A stretch of DNA of 64,000 nt from Phenylobacterium sp. (GTDB lineage: Bacteria; Pseudomonadota; Alphaproteobacteria; Caulobacterales; Caulobacteraceae), in NCBI RefSeq assembly GCF_004297125.1, contig NZ_SCVD01000019.1, positions 248,001-312,000 of the forward strand, given 5' to 3'. The notes under the pieces are model-generated. The model did not search any database and was not told where the DNA came from. It saw only the letters and a list, made by a program, of their open reading frames with translations. How positions within the stretch are numbered: the stretch's first letter is position 1; each line of letters opens with the position of its first letter. Below are positions 57,375 through 64,000 of this stretch, in pieces. The position numbers and the translations under genes were made by a program.

Positions 57375-58102
57375 GACAGGTGCTGCCCGGAATCGGCGGC
57401 GATCATCTGGCCGGTGACCGAGCGCGCGTCGATCAGGTAGCGCAGCGCCGCGCCGATTTCGCCCGGATGCACCGAACGGCCAAGCAGGGTCGAATCGACC
57501 TCGGCCTGGAACGCGGCCTCGTCCTGGTGGATCGATGGCAGGGTCGGGCCGGGGCCGATGCCGTTCACCCGGATCCGCGGCGCCAGGTCCTGCGCCAGCA
57601 TCCGCGTGGCGTCCCAGAGCGCGGCCTTGGAGAGGGTGTAGGAGAAGAACTCCGGCCCCGGCCGCCAGACCCGCTGGTCCAGGATGTTGACGATCAGGCC
57701 CTCGCGGTCGGCGGGCAGCCGGCGGGCGAAGGCCTGGGCCAGGACCAGGGGCGCGCGAAGGTTGGTCTCCATGTGGAGGTCCCACGAGGCGCGGTTCATG
57801 TCGGAGAAGGCGTCCTGCTCGAACACGGACGCGGAGTTGACCAGCAGGGTCACGGGCCCCAGCTCGGCCTCGGCCTGCCCGACGAGGGCCACCGTGGCGC
57901 TTTCCTTGCGCAGGTCGCTGCTCAGGATGGTGGCCTTGCGGCCGTGGCCGCGCACCTCGCCGGCGGCGGCCTCGGCGTGGTCGTCGCCCTCCGCGCGGAC
58001 GTGGATGGCGACGTCATAGCCGGCCTGGGCGGCGGTGGCCGCCAGCACGCGGCCGATCCGCCGCGCGCCGCCCGTCACCAGTGCTGCGCCGCGGCCGGCC
58101 AT
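57371..58102 (-). CDS. Pteridine reductase/FolM-like SDR
   Basis: A 243-residue short-chain reductase. The cofactor motif TGGARRIGR (an Arg-Arg version of TGxxxxxG) and LLVNSASVFEQ in place of NNAG are features of NADPH pteridine reductases (PTR1/FolM), and SYTLSKAALWD supplies the catalytic Tyr and Lys. Direct coupling with folB fits a role reducing dihydrofolate or dihydromonapterin, but this is inferred. Confidence 0.82.
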   Translation of the reverse strand: MAGRGAALVTGGARRIGRVLAATAAQAGYDVAIHVRAEGDDHAEAAAGEVRGHGRKATILSSDLRKESATVALVGQAEAELGPVTLLVNSASVFEQDAFSDMNRASWDLHMETNLRAPLVLAQAFARRLPADREGLIVNILDQRVWRPGPEFFSYTLSKAALWDATRMLAQDLAPRIRVNGIGPGPTLPSIHQDEAAFQAEVDSTLLGRSVHPGEIGAALRYLIDARSVTGQMIAADSGQHLS

Positions 58103-58115
58103 CAGGCGTTTCCCG

Positions 58116-58196
58116 TCAGTCGAAGCGGCCGAACTCGAACCGGTTCAGGGCCGCCATGACCGCCAGGAAGACGAGGATCATATAGATGCCGCTCAT
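58116..58196 (-). CDS. 26-residue membrane peptide, head of the folB group
   Basis: A very short gene on the minus strand from ATG 58196 to TGA 58116. The product is MSGIYMILVFLAVMAALNRF followed by EFGRFD: one hydrophobic helix with a short basic/acidic tail. A GGAGG Shine-Dalgarno lies 5 nt upstream. The gap to the SDR is 13 nt, so it is probably translated as the first gene of this operon. It has no known family for me; reality rests on the RBS, composition and position. Confidence 0.6.
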   Translation of the reverse strand: MSGIYMILVFLAVMAALNRFEFGRFD

Positions 58197-58476
58197 GGGG
58201 CCTCCGCTAGTCTGCTGGGGTGGGCTTTAGCGAGGCGCACTGGCTCGGGCAAGTGCTCCTCCCCCGTTGCGAAGACAACGGGGGAGGTGGATCGGCGCGA
58301 AACGCGACGAGACGGAGGGGGCGCGTCTCACCCCTGTTGCGGTTTCCCGTCAGGCTTCCCAGCTCTTTCGCAGCGTGAGGGCTTCCCACCTGAACGCCGA
58401 TCACTAAAATGATTGTTTGAAGGGCGGGGCCTGCAAGCCTTAAGCCCGCAACGACAAAGGTCGCCAGGAGGACGTC
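58197..58476. other. Divergent intergenic region before the aldehyde dehydrogenase gene
   Basis: 280 nt without a gene. It carries the perfect stem-loop at 58258-58287. Near the aldehyde dehydrogenase there is AT-rich GATCACTAAAATGATTGTTT (58399-58418), possibly part of its promoter or a regulator site. CAGGAGG is the ribosome-binding site before ATG 58477. Confidence 0.55.
58258..58287. repeat. C-rich/G-rich perfect stem-loop
   Basis: CCTCCCCCGTTG (58258-58269) and CAACGGGGGAGG (58276-58287) form a perfect 12-bp stem with a 6-nt loop. Similar CCCCC/GGGGG stem-loops occur at 12184-12205 and 59993-60009, and looser copies in other gaps. Confidence 0.7.
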
Positions 58477-59919
58477 ATGCGCGAGTACCTGAAATTCTAT
58501 ATCGACGGTGCGTGGGTCGATCCCGCCGAGGGCCTGAAGACCCTGGACGTCGAGAACCCGGCCACGGAGGAAGTCTGCGGCAAGATCGCCATGGGCTCCG
58601 CCGCCGACGTCGACAAGGCCGCCAAGGCCGCCCGCAAGGCCTTCGCCTCCTGGTCCCAGACCAGCCGCGAGGAGCGCCTGGAGGTGCTGGGCCGCATCCT
58701 GGCCGAATACCAGAAGCGCTTCGGCGACCTGGCCACCGCCGTCACCGAGGAGATGGGCGCCCCCGCCTCCCTGGCCCAGCGCGCCCAGGTGCCGATCGGC
58801 ATGGCCCACCTGGCCACCGCGGCCGAGGTGCTGAAGACCTTCAAGTTCGAGGAAGACCGCGGCCCGACGATGATCGTCAAGGAGCCGATCGGCGTCTGCG
58901 GGTTCATCACCCCCTGGAACTGGCCGCTGAACCAGATCGTCTGCAAGGTGGCCCCGGCCATCGCCACCGGCTGCACCATGGTGTTGAAGCCGTCGGAAGT
59001 GGCGCCGTTCTCGGGCCAGATCTTCGCCGAGATCATGCATGCCGCCGGCGTGCCGGCCGGCGTGTTTAACCTGGTGCAGGGCGACGGCCCGACCGTGGGC
59101 GCGGCGATCTCCAGCCACCCGGAAATCGACATGGTCTCGTTCACCGGCTCCACCCGCGCCGGCATCGAGGTGGCCAAGGCGGCCGCCCCGACCGTCAAGC
59201 GTGTGGCGCAGGAGCTGGGCGGCAAGAGCCCGAACATCGTCCTGGACGACGACGCCTTCGCCAAGGGCGTCGGCCGCGGCGTGGCCACCATGATGACCAA
59301 CTCCGGCCAGTCCTGTAACGCGCCGACCCGCATGCTGGTGCCCAAGACCCGCATGGACGAGGCGATCACCGTCGCCCGCGCGGCCGCCGAACAGGTCACC
59401 GTCGGCGACCCGAACGGCAACGCCCAGCTGGGTCCGGTCGTCAACAAGACCCAGTTCGACAAGATCCAGAAGCTGATCCAGGCCGGCATCGACGAGGGCG
59501 CGACCCTGGTCATCGGCGGCACCGGGCGTCCGGAGGGCCTGGACAAGGGCTACTATGTGAAGCCCACCGTCTTCGCCAACGTCACCAACGACATGACGGT
59601 CGCCAAGGAAGAGATCTTCGGCCCCGTGCTGGCGATCCTCGGTTACGACACCGTCGAGCAGGCCATCGATATCGGCAACGACACCGAGTACGGCCTGGCC
59701 GCCTATGTCCAGTCGGGCGACATCGAGAAGGCCCGCAAGGTCGCCTCGAAGCTCCGCGCCGGCCAGGTCTCGATCAACGGCGGCGGCGGCGACATGACCG
59801 CCCCGTTCGGCGGCTACAAGATGAGCGGCAACGGGCGCGAGTGGGGCGACTACGCCTTCCACGAGTTCCTGGAGACCAAGGCCGTCCTCGGCTACGCGCC
59901 GAAGCAGGCCGCGGAGTAA
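58477..59919 (+). CDS. Aldehyde dehydrogenase family protein
   Basis: A 480-residue NAD(P)-dependent aldehyde dehydrogenase. Catalytic residues are the Glu in AQELGGKSPNIVLDD and the Cys in NSGQSCNAPTRML, with FIKPWNWP-like GFITPWNWPLNQ for substrate/cofactor positioning and EIFGPVLAIL near the end. The substrate is not clear. Monocistronic, with a strong terminator just after the stop. Confidence 0.93.
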   Translation: MREYLKFYIDGAWVDPAEGLKTLDVENPATEEVCGKIAMGSAADVDKAAKAARKAFASWSQTSREERLEVLGRILAEYQKRFGDLATAVTEEMGAPASLAQRAQVPIGMAHLATAAEVLKTFKFEEDRGPTMIVKEPIGVCGFITPWNWPLNQIVCKVAPAIATGCTMVLKPSEVAPFSGQIFAEIMHAAGVPAGVFNLVQGDGPTVGAAISSHPEIDMVSFTGSTRAGIEVAKAAAPTVKRVAQELGGKSPNIVLDDDAFAKGVGRGVATMMTNSGQSCNAPTRMLVPKTRMDEAITVARAAAEQVTVGDPNGNAQLGPVVNKTQFDKIQKLIQAGIDEGATLVIGGTGRPEGLDKGYYVKPTVFANVTNDMTVAKEEIFGPVLAILGYDTVEQAIDIGNDTEYGLAAYVQSGDIEKARKVASKLRAGQVSINGGGGDMTAPFGGYKMSGNGREWGDYAFHEFLETKAVLGYAPKQAAE

Positions 59920-59944
59920 GGCTTCCGCTCAGCACGAACGCGAA

Positions 59945-59971
59945 GGGCCGCCCTCTGGGGCGGCCCTTTTT
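59945..59971 (+). terminator. Rho-independent terminator after the aldehyde dehydrogenase gene
   Basis: GGGCCGCCC (59945-59953) and GGGCGGCCC (59958-59966) form a 9-bp stem with a TCTG loop, followed directly by TTTTT (59967-59971). It is 26 nt after the stop at 59919, the clearest intrinsic terminator in the window. Confidence 0.9.
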
Positions 59972-60030
59972 CGTTGCGGCCTTCCTTCACCGCCCCCGCT
60001 TTGCGGGGGAGGGGAGGCCTCCCGCCGCCC

Positions 60031-60534
60031 TCACGCCAGCGGACGCCGCGAGGCGAGAAGTTCGTCCAGTTGGGCGAATTGCTCGCCCGCCATCGCCTGC
60101 ATCCCTGCGACGGCGTCGGCGACGGGCTCGGCCGAGGGATAGAGTTCGCTCATGACCAGCAACGTCCTTTCGCCCTCGTCCTCGAAGGTGACGGTCGTGA
60201 CCGGCGCATCGCCGCTCTCCTCGTTCGTCCAGACGAGGCGCGAGGGCGCCGTCACCTCAAGGTACTTGCCGAAGAACGTCATGGGGTCCGATCCGTCGCC
60301 GCCGAACGTGATGCGATAGCCACCTCCCGTGCGGGCGTCGATCTCGCAGGCGCTGAGCGCCGCGCCCATCGACTTGGGCGCCCACCACAGCCTGAAGAGC
60401 TCGGGTCGGGTCCAGGCGTCGAACACCGCGCCGGCCGGGCTGTCGAAGGTGCGGGTGACGACCAGCTCGCGATCGGATTTCCGCGCGACCGTGGTGAGGT
60501 TCGGCTCCCGGTTGGGCTGACCGCTCTGGCTCAT
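60031..60534 (-). CDS. SRPBCC/AHSA1-domain protein
   Basis: About 167 residues from ATG 60534. The AHSA1 core is ELVVTRTFDSPAGAVFDAWT RPELFRLWWAP and LYPSAEPVADAVAGMQA near the end. GAAAGGAAC precedes the start. Unlike the other SRPBCC gene (12214-12699) it has no ArsR neighbour. Ligand unknown. Confidence 0.86.
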   Translation of the reverse strand: MSQSGQPNREPNLTTVARKSDRELVVTRTFDSPAGAVFDAWTRPELFRLWWAPKSMGAALSACEIDARTGGGYRITFGGDGSDPMTFFGKYLEVTAPSRLVWTNEESGDAPVTTVTFEDEGERTLLVMSELYPSAEPVADAVAGMQAMAGEQFAQLDELLASRRPLA

Positions 60535-60819
60535 GGATCTGTTCCTTTCTCTCGGGACCCGGCCCGATTCATCGGAACGACGAACGAGCCCCCCGGAAGC
60601 CGACATTGCGGAGGTCCGATGAGGGTGGGCCTCGGTCGTGAGCACACATTGGCCCCGCGCCCCAAACCGGACCTTCGGCGGTTTGTCCGAGAGCGGACAC
60701 GATAGATGGCCGTGGAGGGTGGGGAGCGGACCTCAATCCAGGCCGTCGTTGCCATCCCGCAGTCGGGCACCGAGAGCTTCGAAGCGGCATTAGGGCGACT
60801 GGCCAGCAGCCGCCGGAAT
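60535..60819. other. Structured non-coding gap
   Basis: 285 nt without a credible gene. It has a perfect TGTCCG/CGGACA hairpin with AGAG loop (60684-60699) and an AAACCG/CGGTTT stem (60664-60684) just before. No tRNA or known RNA family was recognised. Confidence 0.5.
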
Positions 60820-61095
60820 CTACAATCTGAAACGCCATAGGACTATTGCGCCTAGCAGGAAAGCGACGCCTGCGAACCAAACCCCAAAGTAGCGATTCAA
60901 GAAACGCTTGTCGGACGACTTCAATTCGAAATCGCCAGGCTTCAGCGTTCCTGCCTTCCGCTTCTCGTTGAAGCGCCAGCCACGTTGCATCGATTTCGGA
61001 AACTGCGCTGCCCCCAGGAGGAAGCCTATGAGCCAACAACTCAAGAAGCCGAGCACGCAGATGAAAAAGCCGGCCTTAAGAATCGTATCCAGCAC
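60820..61095 (-). CDS. Small membrane protein, two helices
   Basis: A 91-residue protein with TM1 near the N-terminus (ILKAGFFICVLGFLSCWLIGFLLG) and TM2 near the C-terminus (FGVWFAGVAFLLGAIVLWRF), separated by a charged loop (MQRGWRFNEKRKAGTLKPGD). No family recognised. It is transcribed away from the SOS gene, so their promoters share the 61096-61252 gap. Confidence 0.75.
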   Translation of the reverse strand: MLDTILKAGFFICVLGFLSCWLIGFLLGAAQFPKSMQRGWRFNEKRKAGTLKPGDFELKSSDKRFLNRYFGVWFAGVAFLLGAIVLWRFRL

Positions 61096-61217
61096 GGTCG
61101 CCCCTCACGCACCTTGACCAAGTGGGACACTACGCACTGCCAGCGAAATGTCGCCCCAGGGTCGACCCCCGAAATTGGTCTCAGACCTCGGAACGGACAT
61201 TCACCAAGGTCGGCCGC

Positions 61218-61252
61218 TTGACAGTCTGCCTAAATGTTCTATATTTGTTCTC
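61218..61252 (+). promoter_or_regulatory. Sigma70 promoter overlapped by an SOS (LexA) box
   Basis: A consensus -35 TTGACA (61218-61223), 16-nt spacer and -10 TATATT (61240-61245) are present. The -10 falls in the spacer of GTTC-TATATTT-GTTC (61236-61250), an exact alphaproteobacterial LexA box (GTTC-N7-GTTC). Transcription should begin at about 61252-61253, which is the start codon, so the mRNA would be leaderless. Confidence 0.85.
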
Positions 61253-61876
61253 ATGTCTACCGAGGCCGCCCGCACCGCGCGTGAGCTCCAGATGCTGGAG
61301 GGGATGGTCGATTGCGCCCATGCGTTGGGGCTCGCGTTCGGCGCGGCGGCGAAGGGCGAGACCGAGGCTGAGTTCAACCTCGAACGCTTCGACGCCTTCC
61401 AGAAATGCTTCCTGGCGGTCCGGATGGGCATCCGTCTGTGCATGACCCTGCGCGCTGGGCGGCCGGCTGCGGCGTTGGTTCGCCCGGCGGCCGAACGGCC
61501 CGAGGCGCTCGAGCGCGAACGGTCGGAAGGTGAGGCGCGAGAACGTCCCGACCCGTGCGAACGCGAGCGGGATCGCGACTATGAGCCCGTCAGCCTGCCG
61601 AGGTTCCTGGCGACCCTGGGCGTGGTCGCCCGGGAGGCCGGCCGTCTCGAAGATCGCCTCCCCGCCGACGCCACACGGGCCCTCCCGGCGCTCCGCACTC
61701 TCCTGGCGCAGGCGCAGGAAAATCCTTCCGCGGCCCAGGCCGGCCCACCGCCGGCCGCCGGCGTCGCCCTGCTGGCCCGCCCTGCGCCGCCAGGCCGAAC
61801 GCGCGGCAGCCTCCTGGGCTCGGCCGCCGTGGCGCCAGGACCCCGCGGCCTCCGGCCCTGGTCGGGCTTCCGCTGA
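61253..61876 (+). CDS. Uncharacterised protein, SOS-regulated
   Basis: A 207-residue protein from ATG 61253. The N-terminal ~80 residues are helical (RTARELQMLEGMVDCAHALG; NLERFDAFQKCFLAVRMGIR LCMTL), followed by a variable Arg/Glu-rich linker (PEALERERSEGEARERPD) and a second helical part (RFLATLGVVAREAGRLEDRL), then a Pro/Ala-rich tail. No known domain. The LexA box overlapping the promoter indicates induction by DNA damage. Function unknown; could modulate repair or cell division. Confidence 0.75.
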   Translation: MSTEAARTARELQMLEGMVDCAHALGLAFGAAAKGETEAEFNLERFDAFQKCFLAVRMGIRLCMTLRAGRPAAALVRPAAERPEALERERSEGEARERPDPCERERDRDYEPVSLPRFLATLGVVAREAGRLEDRLPADATRALPALRTLLAQAQENPSAAQAGPPPAAGVALLARPAPPGRTRGSLLGSAAVAPGPRGLRPWSGFR

Positions 61877-61987
61877 CGTTGCGCCGAGGGCGCCTGTCGA
61901 AACGACCCACCACGCAGAAGACCCGGAGCGGCTCCGCCTCCCCGGCACGCTTCCGCGTGCGTCTGCGTTTTCGGCGGCCCGCCCGCC

Positions 61988-64000
61988 TTAAGCCTTCATC
62001 GCCGCCTTCACCGCCTCGGGCCGGATCGGCAGGTCGCGCACCCGCGCGCCCACCGCCCGGAAGATGGCGTTGCCGATGGCCGGTCCCACCACGGTGGTCG
62101 CCGGCTCGCCCAGGCCCACCGGAACCTCGGTGCTGGCGATGAACTCCACCTCCACGTCCGGCACGTCGGCCATGCGCAGCGGCGTATAGCTGTCGAGGTT
62201 GGTGTCCTTCGGTTGGCCGTTCTCGAAGGCCGAACCCTCGAGCAGCGCCAGGCTCATGCCCCACAGCGCCGCGCCCTCCATCTGCGCGAGCGCCCCGTCC
62301 GGGTGGACGATGGTCCCAGCGTCGGCCACCAGGGTCAGCTTTTCCACCGTCACCGCGCCGGTCGCCGGATCCACCGCCACGCGGGCGGCGCAGGCCACCC
62401 AGGTCGGCATGTCCCGCTCCTGCCCGAAGGTGGTGGCCAGGCCCAGCCCCGTGTTCTTCGGAAGCGGCTTGCCCCAGCCGGCCTTGTCGGCCAGTCGCTT
62501 CAGCACGGCGGCCTGCCGCTTGGCCCCGCCCACCGCGTTGGGCGCGGAGCCGGCGTTGCGGCCCGCGGCGTCCAGCATCTTCAGCCGGAAGGCCAGCGGA
62601 TCGACCCCGGCCTGAGCCGCCGCCTCGTCCATGAAGCTTTCCACCGCCCAGTTCGTCCAGCCGGGACCCACCGAACGCAGCCAGCCCGGCCGCATGGTCC
62701 TGTTCGCCAGATCGTTCTGGACCGCCCGCACCCGCTGGGCGCCGACGGTGTACCAGTGGTTCGCCCCGCTGATCGCGAACGGGTCGTAAGGAACGCCATT
62801 CCCGCCCTTGGGCATGAAGAACGGCGCCATGGCCTGGGTCGGCCAGCCGGCGCAGGCGTGATGCTCCATCGCCGTCACCCGCCCGGCGTCGCCGAACGCC
62901 ATCCGCAGGGTCTGGACCGAGGGCGAGCGCGGGCTGTCGAACCGGGTGTCGTCCGCCCGGGTCATCACCATCTTCACCGGCTTGCCGCCGATGGCCTTCG
63001 ACGCCAGGGCCGCCCCCACCGCATAGTCGCCGTTCAGCCGCCGGCCGAACCCGCCGCCCAGCATGTAGGTGCGCAGCACGATGGTCTCTTCCTTGCGGCC
63101 CAGCGCCGTCGCCAGCCACGGCAGCACCAGCGACTGCCACTGGTTGCCGGTGTGGATCTCGAACAGCCCGTCCTTCTCGAACGCCAGCGCGTTCACCGGC
63201 TCCATCTGGAAGTGCAGCGCCGTGGAGGTCGTGTAGGTCTGCTCCAGGGTCGACTTGGCCGCCGCGAACGCCGCGTCCACGCCGGGGTCCTCCACCACCT
63301 GCGAGCCGGCGGTCTTGTCGGCGATCAGGGCGCGGGCGCGGGATTGCAGGTCGGCCTCGGCGACCTTGGCGGTCTCGCCGGCCTTCCAGGTCACCTTCAG
63401 CGCCTCGGTCGCCCGGTCGGCGGCCACGAAGCTGTCGGCATAGACCATCACCCAGCCGGGCACGGTCCCCGAGGGATCCTCCAGGGCGATGGCGCGGATA
63501 TAGCCCGGCACCGCCTTGGCCGCGGTCTCGTCGATGGAAACCACCGTCGAGCCGTAGCGGGTCGGCGGCAGCTTGGGCCGCGCGTAGACCATCCCCGGAA
63601 CCTTGGCGTCGAGACCATACTTGGCCTGGCCGTTGGTCTTGGCCGGGATGTCCTGGGCCCCGCCGGGCTTGCCGACGATCCGGCGCTCGGACGCCGGCTT
63701 CATCGGCAGCTTGGCCAGCTGCTCGGCGGTGAAGGTGCGGCTGAGGTCGCCCTTGGCGACGATCTCGCCGTAGGAGACCGAGCGCTTGCCCGCGACCACG
63801 GCGCCATTGCGCGCGATGCAGTCGGCCGGGGTCACACCCATCAGCTTGGCGCCCGCCTCGATCAGGGCGATCCGCCCCGCCGCGCCGGCCTGGCTGTAAA
63901 GCGGATAGCTCTGCCACACCGACCAGCTTCCGCCGGTGACCATCAGGCCCCACTTCGGATCGCTGTCGACGTGGTCGATGCGCACCTTCGACCAGTCGGC
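61988..64000 (-). CDS. Molybdopterin-dependent hydroxylase large subunit, IorB-like (N-terminus outside window)
   Basis: At least 670 residues of the xanthine dehydrogenase/isoquinoline 1-oxidoreductase beta family; the frame is open at 64000, so the N-terminus is missing. The molybdopterin motif MLGGGFGRRLNGDYAVGAAL, GWLRSVGPGWTNWAVESFMDE and the catalytic VGLGEPATTVVGPAIGNAIF with Glu are all seen. It would hydroxylate an aromatic or aldehyde substrate and needs a small 2Fe-2S subunit, which should lie just beyond the window. Confidence 0.92.
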   Translation of the reverse strand, partial: ADWSKVRIDHVDSDPKWGLMVTGGSWSVWQSYPLYSQAGAAGRIALIEAGAKLMGVTPADCIARNGAVVAGKRSVSYGEIVAKGDLSRTFTAEQLAKLPMKPASERRIVGKPGGAQDIPAKTNGQAKYGLDAKVPGMVYARPKLPPTRYGSTVVSIDETAAKAVPGYIRAIALEDPSGTVPGWVMVYADSFVAADRATEALKVTWKAGETAKVAEADLQSRARALIADKTAGSQVVEDPGVDAAFAAAKSTLEQTYTTSTALHFQMEPVNALAFEKDGLFEIHTGNQWQSLVLPWLATALGRKEETIVLRTYMLGGGFGRRLNGDYAVGAALASKAIGGKPVKMVMTRADDTRFDSPRSPSVQTLRMAFGDAGRVTAMEHHACAGWPTQAMAPFFMPKGGNGVPYDPFAISGANHWYTVGAQRVRAVQNDLANRTMRPGWLRSVGPGWTNWAVESFMDEAAAQAGVDPLAFRLKMLDAAGRNAGSAPNAVGGAKRQAAVLKRLADKAGWGKPLPKNTGLGLATTFGQERDMPTWVACAARVAVDPATGAVTVEKLTLVADAGTIVHPDGALAQMEGAALWGMSLALLEGSAFENGQPKDTNLDSYTPLRMADVPDVEVEFIASTEVPVGLGEPATTVVGPAIGNAIFRAVGARVRDLPIRPEAVKAAMKA

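Noticed and set aside
60569..61039. 156-residue minus-strand frame beside the two-helix membrane protein
   Set aside because: Out of frame with the real 91-residue gene and crosses a structured non-coding stretch.
61590..63953. 787-residue minus-strand frame overlapping the IorB-like gene
   Set aside because: Alternate frame of the same strand, Gly/Arg-rich, and without the molybdopterin motifs that appear in the true frame.

Overview
The window is about 64 kb of high-GC, densely coding bacterial chromosome. It looks like an alphaproteobacterium of the Caulobacterales, most likely Phenylobacterium or Caulobacter; this is inferred from gene content and protein style, and no database search was run. 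Supporting signs are an F0 ATP synthase cluster with paired b' and b subunits and no F1 genes beside it, a split glycine decarboxylase (gcvPA/gcvPB), a GTTC-N7-GTTC type SOS box, a PEPxxWA-type sorting tail, and very long antisense shadow frames caused by GC-rich codon use. I found no rRNA, tRNA, CRISPR array, prophage or insertion sequence. Only the first gene (smc) and the last (iorB-like) run off the ends.

Layout: 1-3.5 kb, 3' end of smc, then atpI-atpB-atpE-atpF2-atpF. 3.9-9.4 kb, a PGPGW membrane protein and the glycine cleavage operon gcvT-gcvH-gcvPA-gcvPB on the minus strand behind a tandem glycine riboswitch. 9.4-11.5 kb, a largely non-coding stretch with inverted repeats around one PEP-CTERM protein. 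11.5-19.5 kb, small stress and detoxification-type genes (VOC, SRPBCC with an ArsR repressor, TetR with VOC), an alpha/beta hydrolase and argS. 19.5-28.3 kb, nitroreductase, ispH, a minus-strand trxC-MBL-enoyl-CoA hydratase-SDR run, a serine hydrolase, an M20 peptidase, a degenerate RNase H-like protein and a MarR regulator. 28.4-33.3 kb, thrB-rnhA, an AbrB-type antitoxin without a visible toxin, two GNATs, a J-domain protein and pdxH. 33.3-43.3 kb, an APH/P-loop fusion, acyl-CoA ligase, GNAT, ABC exporter, rplY-pth-TPR, a lipoprotein and prs. 43.4-52.9 kb, a CPA2 antiporter, lgt-SAM methyltransferase-pgeF, ubiK, ybjN, an S9 peptidase, proC and two tandem DUF2147 proteins. 53-64 kb, a MarR/response regulator/histidine kinase operon, ilvE, a pteridine reductase-like SDR with folB and a 26-residue membrane peptide gene, an aldehyde dehydrogenase, SRPBCC, an SOS-controlled unknown gene, and a molybdenum hydroxylase large subunit cut by the window edge.

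Most of the window is core metabolism in short operons with 4-nt ATGA/GTGA/TTGA start-stop overlaps. The most interesting signals are regulatory or small: (i) an uncharacterised 207-residue protein whose promoter -10 lies inside a perfect alphaproteobacterial LexA box and whose mRNA should be leaderless; (ii) an RNase H-like protein that appears to have lost its catalytic acids, encoded about 0.5 kb from genuine rnhA; (iii) an unannotated 26-residue membrane peptide gene with a good Shine-Dalgarno; (iv) a terminator-like hairpin directly before rplY; (v) clear operators for ArsR, TetR and MarR genes; (vi) a related inverted-repeat element found beside atp and again inside the gcv operon.
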